From CAZBGL01 sp964491375 (GTDB taxonomy: Bacteria > Desulfobacterota > Deferrisomatia > Deferrisomatales > Deferrisomataceae), in NCBI GenBank assembly GCA_964491375.1, contig CAZBGL010000216.1, forward strand, positions 1 through 16,236: a DNA stretch of 16,236 bases. The letters run 5' to 3'. The translations under genes were made by a program, and so were the position numbers. The first letter of the stretch is position 1. Every line of letters starts with the position of its first letter. The notes beneath the pieces were generated by a model. The model was not told where the DNA came from, did not search any database, and was given only the letters and a program-made list of their open reading frames with translations. Below, one piece after another: positions 6,555 through 13,743 of this stretch.

Positions 6555-8858
6555 TCACGAGGCCCCGGCCCGCCCGGCCCTCTCCAGGGCTTCGAGGACC
6601 TTTTCCGGGGTGACGGGCATCTCGGTGAACCGCACCCCGATGGCATCGTAGATCGCGTTCAGGATGGCCGGGATCACGGGCTGGATGGGCCCTTCGCCCG
6701 ACTCCTTGGCCCCGAAGGGGCTCTCGGGATCGTAGCTGTCCACGATGTGGGTGCGGATGTTGGGGATGTCCGCGGCCGTGGGGATCTTGTAGTCGTGCAG
6801 GTTGGGGTTGAGGAGCCGGCCGTCCGGCGCCACCCGCACCTGCTCGAACAGGGCCTGGCCCATGCCCATGATGATGGAGCCCTCCACCTGGCCCTCCACG
6901 CTCACCGGGTTGATGGGCTGGCCGCAGTCCCCGGCCTCCCAGTAGTTCACCACGCGGATCTCGCCGGTCTCGGTGTCCACTTCCACCTCGGCCACCTGGG
7001 CCGTGAACCCGTAGGTGGGGCTGTGGCCGATGTTGGCGCCCTTGAACTTGCCGGTGCGGCGGGGCGGGGTGTAGTCGCCCGTGGCCGTGAGGGGGCCGTA
7101 GGCGTCGATGTACTTCTCCACCGCCTCCCAGAACCCCATGCGCTTGTCTTCCTCGAACACCGAGTAGATCTCGCCGTCGCCCACGGTCAGTTGCTCGGCC
7201 CGGCACCCGAGTTCCACGGCCGCCACGGGCAGGAGTTTCTCCAGGATGCGGTCGGCCGCCTGGCACACGGCCGCGCCGGCGGCCACGGTGACCCGGCTGG
7301 CAAAGCTCCCCAGGTCGAAGGGCGCAAGGGTCGTGTCACCGCTGACCACGTGGATTTCGTCGTAGGGCAGCCCGAGCTTCTCGGCCGCCATCATGGCCAA
7401 CACCATGTCCGAGCCCTGGCCGATGTCCGTGGCGCCGCAGTACACGGTGACCCCGGCCTCGGTGTCCACGCGGATGAGCGCGGTGGAATGGGGCTTGTAC
7501 GACAGGTACAGGGTGTAGGCCGTGCCCGAGATGTAGTACCCACCGGCCAGGCCCACGCCCCGGCCGAAGGGCAACCTCCGGTGCTTTTCCAGGTACCCGG
7601 AGCGCTTCACCACTTCGTCCAGGCACTTGCGGTATTCGCTGTGGCGCACCACCACACCGCTCACCGTGCGGTGGGTCTTTCCGATGGCGTTCTTGCGCTT
7701 CAGTTCGTACGGGCTCATGCCCAGGTCGATGGCGATCTGGTCGAGCAGGCTCTCCATGGCGAACCGGGGCTGGACCCCGCCCAGGCCTCGCATGGCCCCG
7801 CACGTGGGCTTGTTCGTGTACACCCGGCGGCCCCGGAACCGGACGTTCTTCACCTTGTAGGGCAGGTGGAGCATGGCCGCGGTGTAGAACAAAATGACCA
7901 CGCCCCAACCGCCGTAGGCGCCGCCGTCCATGGTGCCGTCGTACTCCAGGGCCAGGATCCGGCCCTCCTTGTCCACCCCGATCTTCATGCGGATCTCGAT
8001 GGGGTGGCGGCCCCGGTGCTGTAGGAACACCTCGCGCCGGGAGTAGGCCACCTTGACCGGCCGGCCGGACTTCCGGGCCAACAGCGCCGCGATGAGCTCG
8101 TTGTTGGAGACCTCGCCCTTGCCCCCGAACCCTCCGCCCACGCGGGGCACCTTCACGTGGATCTTCCGCATGGGCATCTCGAGCACCTTGGACAGGGTGC
8201 GGTGGAGGTAGTGGGGCACCTGGGTGGTGGACCACAGGGTGAGCTCGCCGTTGGCGTCGAACTTGGCCACGGCGCAGTGGGGTTCGAGGAACACGTGGTT
8301 CACGTAGCTGGTGCGGAAGGTTTTTTCCAGCACGTAGTGGGCCTCGGCGAACGCCTTGTCCACGTCGCCGAACTCCTGGGTAGCTTGGTAGGCGATGTTG
8401 CCCGGGAACCGGTTGTTCTCGTGGATGGGCACGGCGTCCGGGGCCATGGCCTCCTCGGGGGTGGTGTACACCGGAAGGGGCTCGTACTCCACCTCGATCA
8501 GGTCCAGGGCCTTCAGGGCCGTGACCTCGTCCACGGCCGCCACCGCGGCGACCGGCTCGCCGTGGTAGCGGACCTTCTTGTAGGCCAGCGCGTACTCGGT
8601 GGGCATCTGGGGCACGATTCCGTAGGGGATGGGCGCCTCCTCGCCCACCACCACGGCCTTCACGCCCGGCAGGGCCTCGGCCTTGGACGTGTCGACCTTC
8701 AGGATCCGGGCGTGGCCCACGTCGGCCCGTTTGATCTTCCCCACGAGCATGCCGGGAAGCCGGACGTCGTCGGCGTACACCGCCTCGCCCCGGGCCTTGG
8801 CCGGCGCGTCCTTCCGGGCCACCCCGGTGCCCACCACCCGAAACCGTTTATCCGCCAT
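6555..8858 (-). CDS. Molybdopterin-binding subunit of a xanthine dehydrogenase-family hydroxylase (HcrA-like)
   Basis: A 767-aa protein, the normal size for the large subunit of three-subunit molybdenum hydroxylases. It starts at ATG 8858 and overlaps the [2Fe-2S] subunit by 11 nt. Visible family signatures are an N-terminal alpha/beta hammerhead (residues ~20-135), GGGFGGKGE (241-249), CGAMRGLGG (353-361), DIGQGSDM (478-485), SFASRVTVAAG (518-528) and the near-C-terminal FGAKESGEG (715-723), whose Glu719 matches the catalytic glutamate of the family. Stretches such as 'GGAYGGWGVVILFYTAAMLH' and 'VYTNKPTCGAMRG' resemble 4-hydroxybenzoyl-CoA reductase alpha subunits as I remember them. The FAD partner lacks the HcrB cluster insertion, so the substrate is not settled. 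The enzyme would hydroxylate or dehydroxylate a ring or aldehyde at a Mo-MPT (or MCD) centre, in the cytoplasm since no signal is seen. Confidence 0.93.
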   Translation of the reverse strand: MADKRFRVVGTGVARKDAPAKARGEAVYADDVRLPGMLVGKIKRADVGHARILKVDTSKAEALPGVKAVVVGEEAPIPYGIVPQMPTEYALAYKKVRYHGEPVAAVAAVDEVTALKALDLIEVEYEPLPVYTTPEEAMAPDAVPIHENNRFPGNIAYQATQEFGDVDKAFAEAHYVLEKTFRTSYVNHVFLEPHCAVAKFDANGELTLWSTTQVPHYLHRTLSKVLEMPMRKIHVKVPRVGGGFGGKGEVSNNELIAALLARKSGRPVKVAYSRREVFLQHRGRHPIEIRMKIGVDKEGRILALEYDGTMDGGAYGGWGVVILFYTAAMLHLPYKVKNVRFRGRRVYTNKPTCGAMRGLGGVQPRFAMESLLDQIAIDLGMSPYELKRKNAIGKTHRTVSGVVVRHSEYRKCLDEVVKRSGYLEKHRRLPFGRGVGLAGGYYISGTAYTLYLSYKPHSTALIRVDTEAGVTVYCGATDIGQGSDMVLAMMAAEKLGLPYDEIHVVSGDTTLAPFDLGSFASRVTVAAGAAVCQAADRILEKLLPVAAVELGCRAEQLTVGDGEIYSVFEEDKRMGFWEAVEKYIDAYGPLTATGDYTPPRRTGKFKGANIGHSPTYGFTAQVAEVEVDTETGEIRVVNYWEAGDCGQPINPVSVEGQVEGSIIMGMGQALFEQVRVAPDGRLLNPNLHDYKIPTAADIPNIRTHIVDSYDPESPFGAKESGEGPIQPVIPAILNAIYDAIGVRFTEMPVTPEKVLEALERAGRAGAS

Positions 8859-9336
8859 GGCGTTCCTCCTCCGCCAGGAGCTCGGCAGCGTGGGAAATGG
8901 CCTCGATGATCTTCACGTACCCGGTACACCGGCACAGGTTGCCCGCAATGCCCTGCTTGATCTCGTCCTCCGTGGGGTTGGGCACCCGGTCGAGCAGTGC
9001 CTTGGCCGAAAGGATCATGCCCGGGGTACAGAACCCGCACTGGATGGCCCCCTTCTCCACGAAGGCCCTCTGGATGGGGTGGAGTTCGGGTCCGCGGGCC
9101 AGCCCCTCGATGGTCGTCACCTCGCGGCCGTGACACGACACCGCGAGCGTGAGGCACGACAGCACGGGCTTCCCGTCCACGAGCACGGTACACGCCCCGC
9201 AGTCGCCGATGCCGCAGCCTTTCTTGGTGCCGGTGAGCCCCAGGTCCTCGCGCAGCACGTCCACGAGGAACGCGGTGGGCGACACCATGAGGTCGTAGGT
9301 CTCGCCGTTCACGATGAGAGTAATGGGCGTCTTCAC
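8848..9336 (-). CDS. [2Fe-2S] subunit of molybdenum hydroxylase
   Basis: A 162-aa protein with the standard two-cluster layout of CoxS/HcrC/XdhC-type small subunits. The plant-type ferredoxin cluster is bound by Cys41, 46, 49 and 61 (CGIGDCGAC plus a later Cys). The C-terminal helical-domain cluster is bound by Cys100 and Cys103 (CGFC) and Cys135 and Cys137 (CRC). Translation starts at GTG 9336 with GGAGG about 8 nt upstream, only 3 nt after the stop of the FAD-subunit gene. Its end overlaps the molybdopterin-subunit start, so the three genes look translationally coupled. It passes electrons between the Mo centre and FAD. Confidence 0.95.
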   Translation of the reverse strand: MKTPITLIVNGETYDLMVSPTAFLVDVLREDLGLTGTKKGCGIGDCGACTVLVDGKPVLSCLTLAVSCHGREVTTIEGLARGPELHPIQRAFVEKGAIQCGFCTPGMILSAKALLDRVPNPTEDEIKQGIAGNLCRCTGYVKIIEAISHAAELLAEEERHGG

Positions 9337-9339
9337 GGC

Positions 9340-10227
9340 TCACGCCTCCCGGGATCGGATGTCCTCGGCGCACGCGCGCAGGGCCCGGGCCACGAGCACC
9401 CGGACCATCTTCCTGCGGTACGCGGCCGAGGCGCGGATGTCGTCGATGGGCTTGGCCTCCTCGGCAGCCAGCCGGCCGGCCTCTTCGAAGAACCCCTCGT
9501 CCAGCGCACGTCCCGCCAGGGCGCTTTCGGTCTCCACGGCCCGGTACGGGATGGGGCCCACCGCACCCAGGGCGATGCGCACCGATCGCACCGTGGCCCC
9601 GTCGGGTTCGAGCTCGAGGTAGCATCCCACGTTGACCATGTCGATCTCCATGGCCCGCCTCAGGCCCCGGAACCGGTACGCCACGGCCGACCGGGGGGGC
9701 AGGGGCGGAAGCCGGAACGCCTTGAGGTACTCGCCGGCCCGGAGGGCGGTCTTGCGGTAGCTCAGGAAGAACTCCGAGATGGGAATCCGGCGCTCGCCGC
9801 CCTCCCGGGCCAGGGTGAGCTCCGCGCCGTGGGCCAGGAGCACCGGCGGGGTCTCGGCCGAAGGGCTCGCGTGACACACGTTCCCGGCCATGGTGGCCAT
9901 GTGCCGGACCTGCACCGAGCCGAGCTGTCCGGCCGCGTAGGCGAGGGCCGGAGCGTGCTCCCTCACCAGGGGATGGTGTTCGATCTCGGCCACCTTGGTG
10001 CCGGCCCCGATGGAAAGCCCCTGCCCGGGTTCCCACCGTATCCAGCGCAGTTCCCGGAGATGGCCCATGTCCAGGACCACCCGCGGGGAGAGCACGCCGT
10101 CCTTGAACAACACCATCAGGTCCGTGCCGCCGGCCAGGATGTGGGCCTCGCCCGCGTGCTTGGCGAGCAGGCGTTCGAACTCCCTCAGGTCGGCGGGGCG
10201 CTCGTACACGAACGGTTCCGTGTGCAT
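9340..10227 (-). CDS. FAD-binding subunit of molybdenum hydroxylase (CoxM/XdhB-type, no [4Fe-4S] insertion)
   Basis: The start is ATG 10227-10225 with GGAGG 5 nt upstream, giving 295 aa, which is typical for CoxM-type medium subunits. FAD motifs are LAGGTDL (31-37) and MAGNVCHASPSAETPP (113-128), matching the family's TxGGN...SPxxDxxP segment. The C-terminal CO dehydrogenase flavoprotein domain begins near residue 180. In HcrB of 4-hydroxybenzoyl-CoA reductase, a Cys-rich loop of about 40 residues for an extra [4Fe-4S] cluster follows the second motif. It is absent here. First gene of the four-gene operon, with a candidate extended -10 promoter about 50 nt upstream. Confidence 0.93.
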   Translation of the reverse strand: MHTEPFVYERPADLREFERLLAKHAGEAHILAGGTDLMVLFKDGVLSPRVVLDMGHLRELRWIRWEPGQGLSIGAGTKVAEIEHHPLVREHAPALAYAAGQLGSVQVRHMATMAGNVCHASPSAETPPVLLAHGAELTLAREGGERRIPISEFFLSYRKTALRAGEYLKAFRLPPLPPRSAVAYRFRGLRRAMEIDMVNVGCYLELEPDGATVRSVRIALGAVGPIPYRAVETESALAGRALDEGFFEEAGRLAAEEAKPIDDIRASAAYRRKMVRVLVARALRACAEDIRSREA

Positions 10228-10277
10228 GGCGTCCTCCTGCAGACAGGCCCGGCCCCCTGCCGGGCGAACCGGGGCAC

Positions 10278-10286
10278 ACCATAGCA
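10278..10286 (-). promoter_or_regulatory. Candidate extended -10 promoter of the molybdenum hydroxylase operon
   Basis: Read on the minus strand, TGC-TATGGT resembles an extended -10 (TGnTATAAT). It ends 50 nt before the ATG at 10227. No convincing -35 is seen. The thiolase gene shows a similar GCTATGAT exactly 50 nt before its start, which mildly supports both. Confidence 0.4.
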
Positions 10287-10630
10287 AGAAGCGGACCCCT
10301 CCGAAACCCCTTGGCCGGGCGGGGTGATGTTCCCGGGTCGGTGAATCCTCACCCCACAGGAGGGATCCGGTGGTGAAAACCCGCCTGGTGCCGGGCTTGA
10401 GAGGGAGACGAACTGTGGGCGCGGGGAGGAGGTGGCTTCCCAGGCGCGACCTTGCCGTCGCCGGGGCGGCCCTCCATCCGCGATCCCCCGGGGCCCTCGC
10501 CCCCTCGCCACGGCGCAACGGGCGTCCTTTCGTCTCGCGCCACGATCGCAACGGTCGCAACGGGGACTCAGGTCAGCGCCGCCCGGGGTCCGGGGCCGCG
10601 CGAGCGGCCGGAAGGCCAGGCGGCTGTCGC

Positions 10631-10815
10631 CTCCCGGGCCCGCACGGATCGAACGGGCCCCTCCCAACCGCCCCGGGGGCTCGGATCCGCGCACGCGGTC
10701 GGAAGGCCCGGCGCCCCCGCCTCCCGAGTCCGCCCAACCGCGCACGCGAGCGGCACGATGCCTTCCGAGCACCCCCGCCGAGGCCGGGACCGCGAGCGAA
10801 GACGAGCCCCCGGGG
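10631..10815 (-). repeat. Intergenic repeat module M1, copy B
   Basis: Reverse-complement match to 4171-4355 (see copy A for landmarks), including GCGGATCCGAGCCCCCGGG and TTCGATCCGTG. Its orientation is toward the minus-strand operon starting at 10227, so both M1 copies point at a downstream gene on their own strand. Just beyond its 3' end another GGCCTTCCGGCCGCTCGCG element occurs (about 10599-10617). Confidence 0.8.
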
Positions 10816-10884
10816 CGACTTCCCAGCCGGTCCGCGAAAGGTCGTGGGCCGAACGCCGCTCCCACAGCGTAAAGGACCGTACCG

Positions 10885-10970
10885 CCGGGGGGCCGGAAGG
10901 CCCAATGGCAACGTCTCCCGAATCTGCCCCGTGCACACCCGAGCGGCACAGCCGCCCCCAAGCACCCCCC
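10885..10970 (-). repeat. Partial, diverged third copy of M1
   Basis: On the minus strand GGGTGCTTGGG, TGTGCCGCTCGGGTGTGCAC, TTCGGGAGAC and GGGCCTTCCGGCC follow in the same order and spacing as the central part of M1. It joins directly to the end of M2 copy B and lacks the 5' start and 3' end of the module. Confidence 0.5.
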
Positions 10971-11184
10971 TCGACGCCGTGGCCCCGAAGCGCAAACGGG
11001 CCCGGGGCGGCATCACCGAGGTCCGAGAGGGCCCCCTGGCTCGGGCGGGCGCGAACGCGCCGTATGCGACCTCGCCGCGGCAACCCGCCGCCCGGAGACG
11101 CCCGGCGAGCACCCCCGGGTCGGGCCCTTGCCTCTCGGAAACCCCAGGGCCGCGGCGACCGTAGGAGCCGCGCCCGCGCCTCGC
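10969..11184 (-). repeat. Intergenic repeat module M2, copy B
   Basis: Reverse-complement match to 4363-4577. The core containing GCGAGGTCGCATACGGCG and the GGACCTCGGTGATGCCGCC segment is almost unchanged, while the GC-rich segment 5' of the core carries clustered substitutions. It precedes the M1-like modules on this strand, the opposite of copy A. Confidence 0.8.
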
Positions 11185-11415
11185 AGGGGCCGCTCCCGCC
11201 CACGGCCGGCGTGCTCGCACAACCCTCCAAGCCTCGGAACCAGGCCAGAAGCACACGCTCGCCAAGGGTCGCGGCCGGGAGCCCCTCTCACCGGGACAGG
11301 GTTCTTTTTACTGCCCGCTGATCTCGCAAGAGCGGCCTCCCAGCCGCGCGGCCGTCTGGCGCCTGCCGGAGATCCCGGGCACGTGGGCAAGGGGAGACCC
11401 GGTCGGGACAGGGGC

Positions 11416-11442
11416 TTGTCATTTTCCCGGGTTGCCATAAAA
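11416..11442 (+). promoter_or_regulatory. Possible promoter of the Re-citrate-synthase-like gene
   Basis: TTGTCA (11416-11421) and ATAAAA (11437-11442) are separated by 15 nt in the only AT-rich island of this intergenic stretch, about 90 nt before the ATG at 11534. The spacing is shorter than ideal; TAAAAC one base later gives 16 nt. Confidence 0.35.
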
Positions 11443-11533
11443 CTGGAACCGCGGACCCAGCCGGCCGGGCAGGTGGGGAACCACATGCCCCCCGGCATCC
11501 CCTCGCCACCACGCTCTCGAGGAGTTGTGCCCC

Positions 11534-13369
11534 ATGGGACCAAGCGGTGGTCGCGGCAACCGTTTTCCCCTTCCCAAGGCCCGCCCGGACGTCCCCTTGG
11601 ACGAAGTAGTGGACCGGGACGAGCCCAACCTGTTCCGGGAGATCTTTCCCTACACCGAGGTCCCCAGGGTGCCGTTCGACGGCGTGCTCCTGGCGCCGAG
11701 TCCGCCCCCGGAGATCTGGATCACCGACACCACGTTCCGGGACGGCCAACAGGCGCGTCCGCCCTACACGCCCCAGCAGATCGAGACCCTTTTCCGGTAT
11801 CTTCACCTTCTGGGCGGGCCCAAGGGGGTGATCCGGCAGACGGAGTTTTTCCTGTATTCCCGGCGCGATCGGGAGGCCGTGGAGCGATGCCAGGCCCTGG
11901 GATACCGGTACCCGGAGATCACCGCCTGGATCCGGGCCCGAAAGGAGGACTTCCGGCTCGTCAAGGACATGGGGATCCGGGAGACGGGCATTCTCACCTC
12001 GGTGTCCGACTACCACATCTACCTCAAACTGGGAAAGAGACGGCAGGAGGCGTTCCGGGAGTACATGGCGGTGGTGGAGGCCGCCCTGGAGGAGGGGGTG
12101 GTGCCCCGCTGTCATTTCGAGGACGTGACCCGGGCGGATATCTACGGATTCGTGGTGCCCTTTGCGCGCGCCCTGATGGAGGCGGGTCGCCAAGCCGGGA
12201 TTCCGGTCAAGATCCGGTTGTGCGACACCCTGGGCTTCGGTGTGCCCCACGCGGGTGCGGCCCTGCCCCGGAGCGTGCCCCGGCTGGTGCACGCCATGGT
12301 CCACGAGGCCGGGGTCCCGCCCGAGCAGCTCGAGTGGCACGGACACAACGACTTCCACAAGGTGTTGATCAACGCCTCCACGGCCTGGCTGTACGGGTGC
12401 GCCGCGGCCAACGGCACGCTCCTGGGGTTCGGGGAGCGCACGGGCAATCCGCCCATCGAGGGGCTGGTGATCGAGTACATGGAGTTGCGGGGCACGGACG
12501 ACGGGATGGATCCCACGGTGATCACGGAGATCCGGAACTATTTCGAGCGGGAGCTCGGGGCCCACATCCCGGCCTCCATGCCGTTCGTGGGTTCGGACTT
12601 CAACACCACGCGGGCGGGCATCCACATAGACGGACTGGCCAAGAACGAGGAGATCTACAACATCTTCGACACGGCCAAGATCCTCAACCGCCCCATGGGG
12701 ATCGCGGTCACCGACAAGTCGGGGCTGGCCGGGGTCGCCCACTGGATCAACACCCACTTTGCGCTCACCGGGGAACGCCGGGTGGACAAGCGGCATCCGG
12801 GAGTGGCCAAGATCTACGAGGCGGTGATGCGCCAGTACGAGGGCGGCCGGACCACGGCGTTGTCCAACGAGGAGATGGAGCGCAAGGTCCGGCGGTACAT
12901 GCCGGAGCTGTTCGTTTCGGAATACGACAAGCTCAAGAAGCGGGTGAAGGATGCGGTGGCCCACATCGTGGAGCGGCTGGTGGAGGACCCTGAAGTGCGG
13001 TCCATGGATCCGACGCGCATGGAGCGGGTCATGCGCGAGGCAGCCGACCGGCACCCGTTCATCCAGTTCGTGTACGCGACCAATCTGGAAGGCCGGAAGA
13101 TCACCCGCAACGTCACCCAGATCGAGGACCGGGGCCGGTACGCCGAGTACGAGATCCACGGCGATTTCTCGGACCGGGCCTGGTTCGTCGGCCCGGTGAA
13201 GACCGGGAAACTATGCATCTCGGACATTTATACCTCGCGGGTCACGGGGAGGCTGACCATGACGGCATCGGCCCCGATCTACGACCTGGAGGACCGCATG
13301 GCCGGCGTGCTGGGCATCGACATCAAGTTCGAGGAGCTGGCCCGGGAGGAGGAAGGGGGCGAGGAGTAG
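11534..13369 (+). CDS. Re-citrate synthase-like enzyme (HMGL/LeuA family) with C-terminal Cache/PDC-like domain
   Basis: The start is ATG 11534 with AGGAG 9 nt upstream; the earlier TTG at 11525 abuts that site. 611 aa. Residues ~58-340 form the pyruvate-carboxyltransferase TIM barrel: ITDTTFRDGQQ (63-73), HGHNDF (269-274, metal-binding His pair) and GFGERTGNPP (298-307). AGIHIDGLAKNEEIY (361-375) matches the accessory segment of isopropylmalate/homocitrate synthases. The N-terminal PNLFREIFPYTEVPRVPF (31-48) and IRQTEFFLYS (100-109) are features I associate with Re-citrate synthases of Clostridium kluyveri and Syntrophus. Those enzymes condense acetyl-CoA and oxaloacetate to citrate with opposite stereochemistry to the common enzyme. 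Residues ~500-605 ('HPFIQFVYATNLEGRKITRN', 'YTSRVTGRLTMTASAPIYD', 'MAGVLGIDIKFEEL') look like a Cache/PDC sensor fold. There is no signal or membrane helix, so this domain would be cytoplasmic, possibly allosteric. A homocitrate or citramalate synthase remains possible. Confidence 0.85.
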   Translation: MGPSGGRGNRFPLPKARPDVPLDEVVDRDEPNLFREIFPYTEVPRVPFDGVLLAPSPPPEIWITDTTFRDGQQARPPYTPQQIETLFRYLHLLGGPKGVIRQTEFFLYSRRDREAVERCQALGYRYPEITAWIRARKEDFRLVKDMGIRETGILTSVSDYHIYLKLGKRRQEAFREYMAVVEAALEEGVVPRCHFEDVTRADIYGFVVPFARALMEAGRQAGIPVKIRLCDTLGFGVPHAGAALPRSVPRLVHAMVHEAGVPPEQLEWHGHNDFHKVLINASTAWLYGCAAANGTLLGFGERTGNPPIEGLVIEYMELRGTDDGMDPTVITEIRNYFERELGAHIPASMPFVGSDFNTTRAGIHIDGLAKNEEIYNIFDTAKILNRPMGIAVTDKSGLAGVAHWINTHFALTGERRVDKRHPGVAKIYEAVMRQYEGGRTTALSNEEMERKVRRYMPELFVSEYDKLKKRVKDAVAHIVERLVEDPEVRSMDPTRMERVMREAADRHPFIQFVYATNLEGRKITRNVTQIEDRGRYAEYEIHGDFSDRAWFVGPVKTGKLCISDIYTSRVTGRLTMTASAPIYDLEDRMAGVLGIDIKFEELAREEEGGEE

Positions 13370-13374
13370 GACCG

Positions 13375-13656
13375 TTGCGCCTTCTCGTGGCCTTGGTGCT
13401 CTTTTACCTCGCCTCGGGGGTGGCGACCAACGCCTTCCTCTTTCATCTTCCCGTGTGGATCTATCGCCTCGACCCCCGCGCCGAACGACTCCGGATCGCC
13501 TCGGCCGTGCCGCCGCTGCGGGCGATGAAGGAGGCCGGCGACCCGGACGGGGCCGAGCGGGCGGTGGGCCTGGGTATCGTGATCCTCTGGCCCCTGTTCG
13601 TCTTGCCGCTGCTCCGGTGGATGTCCACGCTGGAACGCCCGCCCGGTTCGCGGTAG
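13375..13656 (+). CDS. Small two-helix membrane protein, 93 aa
   Basis: A TTG start at 13375 is chosen because AGGAG (13362-13366) lies 8 nt upstream, inside the end of the preceding gene, and the coding signal begins here. The same frame stays open further upstream, but that part is the shadow of the previous gene. The product has a first hydrophobic helix (residues ~3-28), a charged middle 'YRLDPRAERLR...MKEAGDPDGAERA' (30-63), and a second helix 'VGLGIVILWPLFVLPLLRWM' (64-83). It follows the Re-citrate-synthase-like gene by 5 nt, so it is co-transcribed and probably translationally coupled. No family is recognised. The topology places both ends on the same side of the membrane. Confidence 0.65.
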   Translation: MRLLVALVLFYLASGVATNAFLFHLPVWIYRLDPRAERLRIASAVPPLRAMKEAGDPDGAERAVGLGIVILWPLFVLPLLRWMSTLERPPGSR

Positions 13657-13687
13657 GGGATGAGTCGCGGGCGGTGCGAAAATGCGC

Positions 13688-13693
13688 TATGAT
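13688..13693 (+). promoter_or_regulatory. Possible -10 element before the thiolase gene
   Basis: TATGAT lies in the 87-nt gap after the small membrane protein and 50 nt before the thiolase ATG. No -35 match is seen at the usual distance. The gap otherwise holds only the ribosome-binding site. Confidence 0.25.
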
Positions 13694-13743
13694 CCGGCGC
13701 CAACGTCTTTTGCGACCTTTCCTGCGAGAGGGAGGAGAACGCG

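Larger units (their letters stand above)
10287..11533. other. Second gene-free GC-rich intergenic stretch
   Basis: About 1.25 kb between the divergent hydroxylase operon and the Re-citrate-synthase-like gene. All frames are largely open through GC bias, but no start with a plausible ribosome-binding site leads to recognisable protein. It holds M1 copy B, a partial M1-like copy, M2 copy B, and a 15-mer at 11262-11276 that is the reverse complement of 4762-4776. After 11300 the composition becomes more ordinary, with short T-runs (about 11307-11313) and a possible promoter near 11416-11442. Confidence 0.65.

Noticed and set aside
6540..8024. 494-residue plus-strand frame opposite the molybdopterin subunit
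   Set aside because: Antisense shadow produced by GC-rich codons; no domain content, while the opposite strand has full family motifs.
6555..10227. Naming the operon hcrABC (4-hydroxybenzoyl-CoA reductase)
   Set aside because: The FAD subunit lacks the [4Fe-4S] insertion typical of HcrB, so only the general molybdenum hydroxylase call is supported.
4171..11184. Insertion sequence, integron or CRISPR explanation for the repeats
   Set aside because: There is no transposase or integrase, no terminal inverted repeats, and no short regularly spaced repeats with unique spacers; the modules are long, few and reordered.
11128..12993. 621-residue plus-strand frame and 623-residue minus-strand frame over the synthase gene
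   Set aside because: Shadows of the Re-citrate-synthase-like gene, which has catalytic motifs and a proper start.
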